15,488 nucleotides of DNA from an uncultured Oscillospiraceae bacterium (GTDB lineage: Bacteria; Bacillota; Clostridia; Oscillospirales; Oscillospiraceae). The translations under genes and the position numbers were made by a program. Below, piece by piece: positions 1-6,612 of this stretch. Numbering within the stretch: the first letter of the stretch is position 1; each line of letters begins with the position of its first letter. Location of the stretch: assembly GCA_910589085.1 (NCBI GenBank), contig CAJUSG010000035.1:1-15488 (forward strand), in the 5' to 3' direction. A model generated the notes under the pieces. That model made no database searches and was not told where the DNA came from. It was given only the letters and a program-made list of their open reading frames with translations.

Positions 1-106
1 GGATTCCCGAATCCTGTGCATCTCTACCGAGGGTGACACCGACCGGGAGAATTACAGAAAAATTGTTTGGGACGGCCAATGCCCCAGCACTTCGCAAGCT
101 CCGTAA
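1..106 (+). CDS. C-terminal fragment of a PLP-dependent lyase, probably diaminopropionate ammonia-lyase (5' end outside window)
   Basis: An open frame enters from the left edge (first full codon at 2) and stops at TAA 104-106, giving 34 residues. It contains ILCISTEGDTDRENYRKIVW followed by DGQ. This STEGDTD...NYR.IVWDG ending is what I remember from the C-terminus of diaminopropionate ammonia-lyases (YgeX/DpaL), fold-type II PLP enzymes that split 2,3-diaminopropionate into pyruvate and two ammonia. The glycine/serine-rich end that holds the cofactor phosphate in fold-type II enzymes lies upstream, outside the window. The last residues (CPSTSQAP) look lineage-specific. The gene is followed within 10 nt by an intrinsic terminator, as expected for a gene end. 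It could be another fold-type II enzyme such as a threonine synthase-like or threonine deaminase-like protein; the identification rests on memory of a short motif. Confidence 0.55.
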   Translation, partial: DSRILCISTEGDTDRENYRKIVWDGQCPSTSQAP

Positions 107-114
107 AACGGGTC

Positions 115-153
115 AAAAAAGAGCTGCCTTGATTCAAAAGGCAGCTCTTTTTC
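115..153. terminator. Bidirectional rho-independent terminator
   Basis: A perfect 10-bp stem, GAGCTGCCTT (121-130) and AAGGCAGCTC (138-147), encloses a 7-nt loop. It is preceded by six A (115-120) and followed by TTTTT (148-152), so it has a U-tract on either strand. It lies between the convergent lyase fragment (ends 106) and the binding-protein gene (ends 197) and probably terminates both transcripts. Confidence 0.92.
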
Positions 154-196
154 AGTTTTACTTCAGATATTTGGGGACACGGCGCTCCATGTCCCT

Positions 197-1510
197 TTAG
201 TCCAATGCCGCGGCCTGGAGCGCATCAAAGGCAGCCATACACTCGTCCACCGTAGCGCCCCCCAACAGCTCCCGCACAATCAGACAGGTATTGCCCCACT
301 GCTCCACCTTCATCGTCGCGTTGGAGCCCAGCACATAGACCCCCTCCTCAATCCGGTCGTTGAGGGGGGTTAAGGCGGGGACACAGTCCACCTTTACGTT
401 TTTAGAGGGCGAGATGACCCGGTTGGTCTCCGCGTAGACCTGCAGCGCCTTATCAGAAACGATAATATCCATCACACGCATGGCGTCCTCCGCATGCTCC
501 GCATTGGCTCCCACGCCAAAGCCTGTCATGGTTATCACCGGCATCCGTCCCCGGCTGCTGGGAAAGCCAATCACCTGCATCTCAAAGTCCGTCTTACCGT
601 ACGCGGTCTCTGTGTTGGCCGCACCCCAATAGGCCATAACAATGGGGATCTTGCCCGCCAGAAAATCCTCTCTCTCCGCCTCCAACGCCTCACTGACCAG
701 AGCCTTTTCCGCATCAATATATCCCCGGTCAATCAACGTCTGAAGAAATTCAAACCCGGAGCGCATATAGTCACTGTACCTGGCCTCGCCGCTGTTGAGT
801 GCCGCAATCTCCGCTTCTGTGTTTTCCCCGTTGTACAGGTCCGCATAGGCCTGCGCAAAGACAAAGGTCTCCAGCCACCAGCGGTTGGCGCCGATTGGCG
901 TCTCAACCCCGTTCTCCTTAAAGGTCTGGCAGCACTTTAAAAATTCCTCCGGCGTCTCCGGCAAGGAGAGCTGATACTGGTCAAACATATCTTTATTGAC
1001 AAACAGCCCGTAGGCCACCACCTCCTGAGGGATGGCGATCAGCTTCCCGTCCACAGTGTTGGCAGTCCAAATAATTTCTCTTAAATTTTTAGCACTGTCC
1101 AGTCCGGACAGATCCATCAGCGCCCCCTCTGCCCCCAGTGTCAGAAGCGTATCTGAATTCAGCAGGTACAGATCATCCATATTATTGCGGGCACGGTCCA
1201 GAATCACCTCGTCATAGGTCCTGTCCTGATAGCTCTCCGCGGTGTAGGTCCTATACACCATTGTCACGCCCAGCGCTTCCTCCGCCATCATAACCGTCAG
1301 ATCTGAGGCAGTCCGGGCCACATTTTCTGCGTTGGGGTCGGTCTTCTCCATGGGGCTGAACAGATTTACCACCCGCTCCTCATCCGGCTTCTCTGGAATC
1401 AGATTTTTGGGGTCCTCCTGGCCGCCGCAGGCGCTCAACATCAAAAGCATGAACACGGCCAGACAGGCTGAAGTCCATCTTTGAATGTTACCCTTCGCAA
1501 TTTTTTTCAT
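197..1510 (-). CDS. Extracellular solute-binding lipoprotein (family 1, sugar-type)
   Basis: A 437-residue lipoprotein of the ABC-transporter solute-binding family 1 type, anchored to the outer face of the membrane. Residues 1-27 are a lipoprotein signal peptide: basic MKK..K..R, hydrophobic ACLAVFMLLML, lipobox LSAC with C28 as the lipidated cysteine. The mature chain has typical family features: a VNLFSP first strand, DGKLIAIPQEVVAYGLFVNKDMF near the hinge (the usual site of 'YG.FVNKDMF' in sugar binders), TPEEF, and a GFGVGANAEHAEDAMRVMDI segment near the C-terminal lobe. The start at 1510 is preferred over an ATG at 1525 because GGAAGG (1518-1523) sits 7 nt upstream and the ATG overlaps the kinase stop codon as ATGA, the usual form of translational coupling. 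No permease or ATPase follows; transcription should end at the terminator near 115-153. The ligand cannot be told from the sequence. It may feed a distant transporter or present a ligand to the kinase encoded upstream. Confidence 0.88.
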   Translation of the reverse strand: MKKIAKGNIQRWTSACLAVFMLLMLSACGGQEDPKNLIPEKPDEERVVNLFSPMEKTDPNAENVARTASDLTVMMAEEALGVTMVYRTYTAESYQDRTYDEVILDRARNNMDDLYLLNSDTLLTLGAEGALMDLSGLDSAKNLREIIWTANTVDGKLIAIPQEVVAYGLFVNKDMFDQYQLSLPETPEEFLKCCQTFKENGVETPIGANRWWLETFVFAQAYADLYNGENTEAEIAALNSGEARYSDYMRSGFEFLQTLIDRGYIDAEKALVSEALEAEREDFLAGKIPIVMAYWGAANTETAYGKTDFEMQVIGFPSSRGRMPVITMTGFGVGANAEHAEDAMRVMDIIVSDKALQVYAETNRVISPSKNVKVDCVPALTPLNDRIEEGVYVLGSNATMKVEQWGNTCLIVRELLGGATVDECMAAFDALQAAALD

Positions 1511-4080
1511 AGCGTATCCTTCCATCCAATATATCGTCTGAGAACCTTTTTTAACAGCTTTACATCCAAAGGCTTGGCCACATGGGCATTCATGCCGGCA
1601 TCCAGCGCCGCCTTCTCGTCCTCGGCGAAGGCGTTGGCCGTCATGGCCACAATGGGGATGTGCTTCGCGTCTTCCCGCTCCAGAGCCCGGATTGCCCTTG
1701 TGGCGTCGTGGCCGTTCATCACCGGCATCTGAACATCCATCAGGATGGCGTCAAACTCACCCTGCGCCGACTGCCGGAAACGCTCCACGGCCAGAAGACC
1801 ATTCTCCACGATCTCACAGGAGGCCCCCTCAATTTCCAGAAGTTCTGCCAGAATTTCTCCGTTGATCTCATTGTCCTCTGCGGCCAGGAAGCACAGTCCC
1901 TCCAAATTTCCGTCCTTTTCGGGCTCCGCAGCCTTTCCGTCCTCCGGCCTCTTCCAAAGCTCCTCAACCTTCTCCCGAAAAGCCGCCACAAAAAACGGTT
2001 TTCCCAAGAGCCCGGCGCGGCTGATCTGAAGGGTTTCCTCCAGCCCCTCTCCGTCGTGCTCCGCCAAAAACAGAATGGGGGTACATTCGGGAAGCACCTC
2101 CCGCAGCTCTTCAGCCGCCTGAACCGCGCTCAGGTCTGGCATATCCCAATCCAGAAGGACTATCTGGCAGTCCCCACCCCTCCGGACATACTCCAGGGCC
2201 TCCTCCAGGCTGGACACAGCCTCCAGCCGGACCCCAGTCTCGGCCATGAGGGCCTGCATGTTTTCACGGCTCTCCCGATCTCCGTCCACCGCGAGAATTT
2301 GGGAAATTCCTCTCTCTGTCCAAAACTGCCGGTCGGCCTGTTCCTCCTGAATACGCAGCTCCAGCTCCACTCCGAACAGAGAGCCCCGGTCCACCTCGCT
2401 GGACACCTCAATGGTGCCGCCCATAAGCTCCACGATGCTCTTGGTAATGGCCATGCCCAGGCCAGTACCCTGTACCTTGTTGGTTGTGCTGTTCTCCGCG
2501 CGGGTAAACGCGTCAAAAATCGTCTCAAGGTACTCCGGCGTCATGCCGTAGCCGTCGTCCTCCACCTCAATCCGGATGTGCTCATACTGGCTGGAGCGCT
2601 GCTTGAGGCCGATAATCCGCAGCCAGATGTGGCCGCCCTCCGGCGTATATTTGACCGCGTTGGAGAGAAGATTAATCAAAATCTGGTTGATTCTGGTCTC
2701 ATCTCCCACCAGATACTCATGCCGGATACCGGTTACCTCCAGATGGAACTCCTGCCTTTTCGCCTTTGCCATCGGCTGAATCATCGCATCTATAGAGGAT
2801 ACCACATCATTCAGCGCAAATTTTTCCAGGTTAAGCACTACTTTTCCGCTCTCAATTTTGGAGACGTCCAAAATATCGTTAATCAGGCTGAGGAGGTGCT
2901 GGCCGGAGGCTGTAATTTTCTTGGTGTACTCCCGCACCTTGGCCGGATTCTCCGCCTCTGTGGCCAGAAGGGTGGTAAATCCCAGCACCGCGTTCATAGG
3001 CGTGCGGATATCGTGGGACATATTGGAGAGAAACATTGTCTTGGACTCACTGGCAATCTGCGCCGCCCGCAGAGCCTCCGCCAGCTGCTGGCTGTGGAGC
3101 TTTCGCTCCAGCTCCTGTTCCCTATGGAGCTTATCCTGCTGTCTCCAGTTGAGGTAATATAAAAGAATGCACAGGAAAAAAGCTGCCAGCATCGCTGCCA
3201 CAACAACAAAAATATTCTGGTTGACCGACTTGCCCTCCTGCTGGATCGCCTCTACCGGAACATAGCCCACCAGAAAAATTGTTCCGTCATTGACCGACCA
3301 CATGTAATTAAGGGCATGTACCGTGCGAATGTCATGGTAAAACAGGATATCCCTTCCATTTTTCAGGCAGCGCTCCACCTCTTCCCGAATACCCGCGTCC
3401 TGAATCTCGTTTGCCCGGTAGAAGTCGGCCAAATTCAGGTGGCCCGCGCTGCGCATCCCCATTCCCTTGGGCTTCAGCACAAAGCGCTCGCTTACCGCAT
3501 CCATGATATACAGTGTGGCCTGCTTGTCATAAAACCCGTTGGGAAGCGCCCTGTCAATCGCATCATAGACATACTCCGCGTAGAGCGTCCCAATGACCTG
3601 TCCATCCTGTTCGACGGGACACTTTATGGTATAGGACCACGTGCCCATATAATTCACATAGGACTGGGAGACCGGCAGTCCCATGACCGTACCGCCAGCG
3701 GAAAAATCCAGTCCCTCCTCTGTAAACCGCTCCCCGGAATTGGACACACCCTCCGATTCTCCGGACAGGATCAGTGACATCTTTGACATTGTCTGATTTT
3801 TCTTATAAGTACAGATATAAGCCTCAGGATCCTCCGCCCGAGCGATTTCCTGCGCAATCAATATTTGAAACTCCGCCTCGCTGCGCAGAATTGCCTCAAT
3901 CGTACACTGGATCAGGTCGAGACTTTCACTCAGGTTCTGTATCGCCCCCTCAGACATCTCCCGGGATATTTTTCGCGATACCGAATACACAACTGTCCCA
4001 AAAACGCAAAACACCAATACAATGGAGAGGAGCAGATGCAGCCCCTTCCGTTTTTCTTGTTTATTTTGCTTCTCTTTCAT
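1507..4080 (-). CDS. Hybrid sensor histidine kinase with extracytoplasmic sensor and two receiver domains
   Basis: An 857-residue membrane kinase. Order of parts: short basic cytoplasmic start; TM1 about 13-34; extracytoplasmic sensor about 35-287, dCACHE-like by its size and position between two TMs (inference); TM2 about 288-310; coiled linker 313-345; HisKA with SHDIRTPMN and phospho-acceptor H356; HATPase with N-box N474, G1 DDGYGM (508-513) and G2 GTGLGM (538-543); receiver 1 about 594-706 with D644 and K694; receiver 2 about 728-850 with E735/D736, phospho-acceptor D782 (LMDVQMPVMNG), T814 and K836. Receiver 2 has every key residue. Receiver 1 has Ala where the switch Thr/Ser is expected, so its signalling may differ. 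No Hpt or DNA-binding output domain is present, so a further partner is needed. The start is supported by GGAG 7 nt upstream and a consensus promoter at 4186-4215. Its stop codon overlaps the start of the downstream binding-protein gene. Confidence 0.93.
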   Translation of the reverse strand: MKEKQNKQEKRKGLHLLLSIVLVFCVFGTVVYSVSRKISREMSEGAIQNLSESLDLIQCTIEAILRSEAEFQILIAQEIARAEDPEAYICTYKKNQTMSKMSLILSGESEGVSNSGERFTEEGLDFSAGGTVMGLPVSQSYVNYMGTWSYTIKCPVEQDGQVIGTLYAEYVYDAIDRALPNGFYDKQATLYIMDAVSERFVLKPKGMGMRSAGHLNLADFYRANEIQDAGIREEVERCLKNGRDILFYHDIRTVHALNYMWSVNDGTIFLVGYVPVEAIQQEGKSVNQNIFVVVAAMLAAFFLCILLYYLNWRQQDKLHREQELERKLHSQQLAEALRAAQIASESKTMFLSNMSHDIRTPMNAVLGFTTLLATEAENPAKVREYTKKITASGQHLLSLINDILDVSKIESGKVVLNLEKFALNDVVSSIDAMIQPMAKAKRQEFHLEVTGIRHEYLVGDETRINQILINLLSNAVKYTPEGGHIWLRIIGLKQRSSQYEHIRIEVEDDGYGMTPEYLETIFDAFTRAENSTTNKVQGTGLGMAITKSIVELMGGTIEVSSEVDRGSLFGVELELRIQEEQADRQFWTERGISQILAVDGDRESRENMQALMAETGVRLEAVSSLEEALEYVRRGGDCQIVLLDWDMPDLSAVQAAEELREVLPECTPILFLAEHDGEGLEETLQISRAGLLGKPFFVAAFREKVEELWKRPEDGKAAEPEKDGNLEGLCFLAAEDNEINGEILAELLEIEGASCEIVENGLLAVERFRQSAQGEFDAILMDVQMPVMNGHDATRAIRALEREDAKHIPIVAMTANAFAEDEKAALDAGMNAHVAKPLDVKLLKKVLRRYIGWKDTL

Positions 4081-4185
4081 CGAAAATCTCCATCCTAACG
4101 CTCTGGAAATACTTCGTGCGGCCCCTGCACAGGAATGCGCTTTCCGGCATCACTGCGCCAGAGCCCCGTCGGACACTGCATCACT

Positions 4186-4215
4186 ATTATACTATTCTTT
4201 TCATTTTAGTGTCAA
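4186..4215 (-). promoter_or_regulatory. Sigma-A promoter for the kinase/binding-protein operon
   Basis: On the minus strand TTGACA (4210-4215) is followed after 18 nt by TATAAT (4186-4191). Both hexamers are perfect consensus. The predicted start near 4179 leaves a leader of about 98 nt before the kinase ATG. Confidence 0.85.
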
Positions 4216-4229
4216 TAGCTACTCAACAG

Positions 4230-4244
4230 TGTGACCTTATCACA
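4230..4244. promoter_or_regulatory. Inverted repeat TGTGA-N5-TCACA, candidate Crp/Fnr-type operator
   Basis: TGTGA (4230-4234) and TCACA (4240-4244) are exact inverted repeats separated by five bases. The half-sites equal the classical CRP half-site, but that family normally has N6 (CRP) or TTGAT-N4-ATCAA (FNR), so the spacing is one base short. The centre (4237) lies about 41 bp before the predicted ferredoxin transcript start and about 58 bp before that of the kinase. A Crp/Fnr regulator is encoded at 5100-5759. That it binds here is inference. Confidence 0.55.
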
Positions 4245-4271
4245 GTACAAAATAAATAAATTTTCTATAAT
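4244..4271 (+). promoter_or_regulatory. Promoter of the ferredoxin operon with weak -35
   Basis: A perfect TATAAT lies at 4266-4271. The best -35 at acceptable spacing is AGTACA (4244-4249, 16-bp spacer), matching consensus at only three of six positions. A start near 4278 would give a leader of about 26 nt. A good -10 with a poor -35 next to a palindrome is the usual form of an activator-dependent promoter. Confidence 0.6.
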
Positions 4272-4288
4272 GAATCTGATCTCTTGTT

Positions 4289-4295
4289 AAGGAGG
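4289..4295 (+). promoter_or_regulatory. Ribosome binding site deciding the ferredoxin start
   Basis: AAGGAGG at 4289-4295 lies only 2 nt before an in-frame ATG at 4298 but 8 nt before the ATG at 4304. The second is therefore the likely start. Confidence 0.85.
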
Positions 4296-4303
4296 AAATG
4301 CTG

Positions 4304-4516
4304 ATGGAACCTGTTTTACGAAAAACAAGAAAGGCGTTTGTGGACCAGACCAGCTGTGTCGCCTGCGGCTGCTGTGTCAAGGTGTGCCCCCTGTCCGCCA
4401 TTCAGGTAGTCAGGGGCGTCGCGGCCCAGGTGAACACTCAAAAATGCGTAGGCTGCGGCAAGTGCGCCAGGGAGTGTCCCGCAACGGTCATTACAATTCA
4501 GGAGGCGGCAGTATGA
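4304..4516 (+). CDS. 2[4Fe-4S] ferredoxin-type protein
   Basis: A 70-residue soluble electron carrier with two complete cluster-binding motifs: CVACGCCVKVCP (about residues 19-30) and CVGCGKCARECP (about 49-60), each CxxCxxCxxxCP, separated by a typical QVVRG.AAQVNTQK linker. This is the bacterial 2[4Fe-4S] ferredoxin pattern, expected to carry low-potential electrons in the cytoplasm. The start at 4304 is chosen by Shine-Dalgarno spacing. The stop TGA (4514-4516) overlaps the ATG of the next gene as ATGA, so the two proteins are likely made together. In many NapH-like or related membrane iron-sulfur proteins the ferredoxin domain is fused at the C-terminus; here it appears as a separate neighbour. 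The physiological partner is not shown by the sequence. Confidence 0.93.
   Translation: MEPVLRKTRKAFVDQTSCVACGCCVKVCPLSAIQVVRGVAAQVNTQKCVGCGKCARECPATVITIQEAAV
4500..4505 (+). promoter_or_regulatory. Ribosome binding site deciding the start of the NapH-like gene
   Basis: AGGAGG at 4500-4505, inside the last codons of the ferredoxin gene, lies 7 nt before ATG 4513. It supports this start over an ATG at 4384 in the same frame, which would read through most of the ferredoxin gene. Confidence 0.85.
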
Positions 4517-5088
4517 AGAAAAAATGGTACGACAATCTCTGGATCGTCTCCCTCACCTATCTTGTGCTGGGTTTTTTTAACATTCTGTTCGCCTGGCTGG
4601 GCCTCCTGTGCTTCTTCATCCCCCTGATCATCGCCATCGCGGGGGGAAACAAGGCCTATTGCAACCGTTACTGCGGCAGAGGACAGCTCTTCGGTCTGCT
4701 GGGCGGGCGCTTCGGCCTGTCCCGCAGAAAAGATATCCCCAAATGGATGAAAAGCAAATTTTTCCGCTACGGCTTTCTGGTCTTCTTTCTCACCATGTTT
4801 CTGCTCATGCTGTGGAATACATATCTGGTCTTTGCCGGTGTCCGGGAGCTTCGGCAGGTGGTAACCCTGCTGTGGACCTTCAAGCTGCCCTGGCAGTGGG
4901 CCTACCATGGGACCCTGTTTCACCCCGGCGCGGCACAGTTCGCCTTTGGATTTTACAGTGTCATGCTCACATCAACGGTGCTCGGACTGATTACCATGGT
5001 ACTGTTTAAGCCCCGCAGCTGGTGTGTCTACTGCCCTATGGGCACCATGACACAGCTGATCTGCCGGGCCAAAAACGGAGCGCCCTGA
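4513..5088 (+). CDS. NapH/CcoG-like polytopic membrane iron-sulfur protein
   Basis: A 191-residue membrane protein with about four hydrophobic segments: about 11-31 and 32-46 (nearly contiguous), about 86-108, and about 143-166. Cysteine motifs are CNRYC (C50, C54), directly after the second segment, and CVYCPMGTMTQLIC (C171, C174, C184), after the last one. A CxxCPxGT motif following a transmembrane helix is characteristic of the NapH/NosR/CcoG-like family of membrane electron-transfer proteins ('4Fe-4S binding protein'). The chain ends just after this motif and has no C-terminal ferredoxin domain, which the upstream 70-residue ferredoxin may replace. A role passing electrons between a membrane donor and the ferredoxin, or the reverse, is inference; the terminal enzyme is not in the window. 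The gene ends 11 nt before the convergent Crp/Fnr gene, with no terminator seen between them. Confidence 0.82.
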   Translation: MKKKWYDNLWIVSLTYLVLGFFNILFAWLGLLCFFIPLIIAIAGGNKAYCNRYCGRGQLFGLLGGRFGLSRRKDIPKWMKSKFFRYGFLVFFLTMFLLMLWNTYLVFAGVRELRQVVTLLWTFKLPWQWAYHGTLFHPGAAQFAFGFYSVMLTSTVLGLITMVLFKPRSWCVYCPMGTMTQLICRAKNGAP

Positions 5089-5099
5089 CCCCGCCGGCC

Positions 5100-5759
5100 T
5101 CAGCGCCCGGACAGCGCCGACAGCCCTCTCAGGTCCGTCAGCTCCACACAGCCCCGGGACAGTTTCACCAGGCCCTCGCCCTGGAAGTAGCGGAGCATAC
5201 GGGTCACCACCTCCCTGGCCGAGCCCAGATGGTTGGCAATTTTCTCATGGGTAATCGGCAGAACCGTCTCTCCCTCCAGTACGCTCTCCTGTAACAGGAA
5301 ATCTGCCAGGCGCTGGTCCAGACGCTTCCAGAGGATCTGCTCCATCAGCCACATCACCTCAGAAAATCGGCCGCTCATCAAACGATTGGTATAGTTGGCC
5401 ACAGCGGCAGACTCCTCCATCAGCTCCCGGTAGAAATCCGCCGGAATAACCCACACCTGTGTGTCCCGTTCTGCCTCAATGGAGATATCAAATTGAATAT
5501 TCCGCATGATACAGGAGGCGGAAAACAGACACACATCCATCTCAATCAGGCGATAAATGGTGATCTCACGGCCCTCGTCGGAGAGAATATAGGCCCGCAG
5601 CTGTCCCGACCGGACCAGCAGCAGCCCGGTACAGTCCAGACTTCCCCTGTGGATGACGGTGCCCTTTTTGATCTCTCTGCTCATCACCGCCCCCTCAAGC
5701 CTCCCTTGCTGAGCGGGCGTCAACTCATTCCAGACAGAAAAATAATTTGTAAATTCCAT
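5100..5759 (-). CDS. Crp/Fnr-family transcriptional regulator
   Basis: A 219-residue regulator of ordinary family length. Residues about 10-125 form the cyclic-nucleotide-binding-like beta-roll (IKKGTVIHRG, LLLVRSGQLRAYILSDEGREI), about 126-160 the dimerisation helix (LMSGRFSEVMWLMEQILWKRLDQRLADFLL), and about 167-208 the winged HTH (LPITHEKIANHLGSAREVVTRMLRYF), with recognition helix about 179-192. The cAMP-binding signature of true CRP is absent. There is no N-terminal cysteine cluster as in FNR, but Cys43, Cys77, Cys83 and Cys204 are present, two of them in DVCLFSASC, where redox or thiol sensing would be possible. The start has GGGGAG 4 nt upstream. It is encoded convergently with the ferredoxin/NapH-like operon and is the obvious candidate to act at the palindrome 4230-4244. 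No good promoter is seen in the 40 bp before it, so read-through from the upstream gene or a weak promoter is possible. Confidence 0.9.
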   Translation of the reverse strand: MEFTNYFSVWNELTPAQQGRLEGAVMSREIKKGTVIHRGSLDCTGLLLVRSGQLRAYILSDEGREITIYRLIEMDVCLFSASCIMRNIQFDISIEAERDTQVWVIPADFYRELMEESAAVANYTNRLMSGRFSEVMWLMEQILWKRLDQRLADFLLQESVLEGETVLPITHEKIANHLGSAREVVTRMLRYFQGEGLVKLSRGCVELTDLRGLSALSGR

Positions 5760-5795
5760 GCTTCTCCCCTTTCAAACAATGGCATCTCCATGTAT

Positions 5796-5829
5796 AAAAA
5801 AGCCGCCGGCCCGTACTTGGGCGACGGCT
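5796..5829 (-). terminator. Rho-independent terminator of the coiled-coil protein gene
   Basis: On the minus strand AGCCGTCGCCC...GGGCCGGCGGCT (5801-5829) forms a GC-rich hairpin with one mismatch and one bulge, followed by TTTTT (5796-5800). It begins about 10 nt after the stop of the gene at 5840. On the plus strand the hairpin is followed by CTTTATTTTT, so it may act weakly in that direction too. Confidence 0.8.
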
Positions 5830-5839
5830 CTTTATTTTT

Positions 5840-6577
5840 CTATGCCTCCACACTGATCTCGGGGACGGGCGCCGCCTCCGCGCCGGCGGCGGCATACCCC
5901 TGAATGGCAGTGTCCAGCGCGGCCTGTGTGGAGGAGCTGATCTCCTGCATCTGACTGCGCAGCTCCAGCTTGGCGGCAGACAAGTGATTTTGAAGGCGGT
6001 TGTCCACCTCCGCCTCCCGAATATATCCAGATTCACGAATCATCCGCTGGGCTTGACGCCGGCGCAGCTCCTGCCGCTGCCGCTTGGCCTCCCGCAGGCG
6101 CTTCTCCTTCTCCAGCTTGACCTGGCGCTTCGCGACCGTCTTCTCCTGAGAAATCTCTCGTTTTTTCCGCCCCGCCCGGTTTACCGCCTTTTGCAGCTGA
6201 TTGATGGCCGCCTGAATACGGTCGGCGTTTTCACTGTCGCTGCTCTTGGCGGCCCGAAGCCGGGCCATCTGCCGCCTGGCATAGCCCGAGGCGGCGTCTA
6301 CTTCCCCCAGGCTCCTGGCCCGGGCCAGCCGGGCGTAGGCCTGGATGGGGGCATCGCCGTAGCGGGCGTTGCTCTTAGTCAGCTTCAACATCCGCTCCCG
6401 CTCCTCAGAGCGCTCCTTGGCCTCCTTCATCATCTCGGTCAGGGTGGGCTGACTCTCCCGCTCCTCCCGGAGCGCAGCCGCCAGCCGCTCCCCCTCTGTC
6501 TCCTGCCCGGAGCTTCCCCGGCTCACCGCCGCCTGGCTCTGATAGCCGACAGCAGAGCTCACTCCTGATATGCCCAT
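5840..6577 (-). CDS. Hypothetical basic coiled-coil protein
   Basis: A 245-residue soluble protein that I do not recognise as a named family. It starts MGISGVSSAVGYQSQAAVSR, a low-complexity Ser/Gly/Ala stretch, followed by long charged helices: about 26-70 (many E/R), about 78-112 (ARLARARSL, RRQMARLRAA), and about 117-215, a very basic segment rich in K/R/E/Q (AGRKKREISQEKTVAK, LRRRQAQRMIRE). The C-terminus is Ala/Pro-rich (GYAAAGAEAAPVPEISVEA). There is no signal peptide, transmembrane segment or cysteine. The start at 6577 is chosen over an upstream ATG (6724) because GGGAGG lies 7 nt before it and the upstream extension looks non-coding. It is divergent from rpoB and ends at its own terminator. 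A sigma-28-like -10 (6613-6620) precedes it. The composition would fit nucleic-acid binding or a filament-associated structural role, but neither is shown. Confidence 0.75.
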   Translation of the reverse strand: MGISGVSSAVGYQSQAAVSRGSSGQETEGERLAAALREERESQPTLTEMMKEAKERSEERERMLKLTKSNARYGDAPIQAYARLARARSLGEVDAASGYARRQMARLRAAKSSDSENADRIQAAINQLQKAVNRAGRKKREISQEKTVAKRQVKLEKEKRLREAKRQRQELRRRQAQRMIRESGYIREAEVDNRLQNHLSAAKLELRSQMQEISSSTQAALDTAIQGYAAAGAEAAPVPEISVEA

Positions 6578-6612
6578 GGTTTTCCCTCCCAGCCTAATAC
6601 TCTGTATCTTAT

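Noticed and set aside
1582..3162. A 526-codon plus-strand open frame opposite the histidine kinase
   Set aside because: The opposite strand encodes a complete kinase with all catalytic motifs. The plus-strand product shows no family features.
4061..4150. A 29-codon upstream open frame in the kinase leader that overlaps the kinase start out of frame
   Set aside because: It has no Shine-Dalgarno at a workable distance and the overlap looks accidental. The kinase has its own adequate site.
5782..5794. Short inverted repeat ATGG-N5-CCAT before the Crp/Fnr gene as a self-operator
   Set aside because: Four-base arms are expected by chance and the sequence does not resemble the TGTGA/TCACA site.
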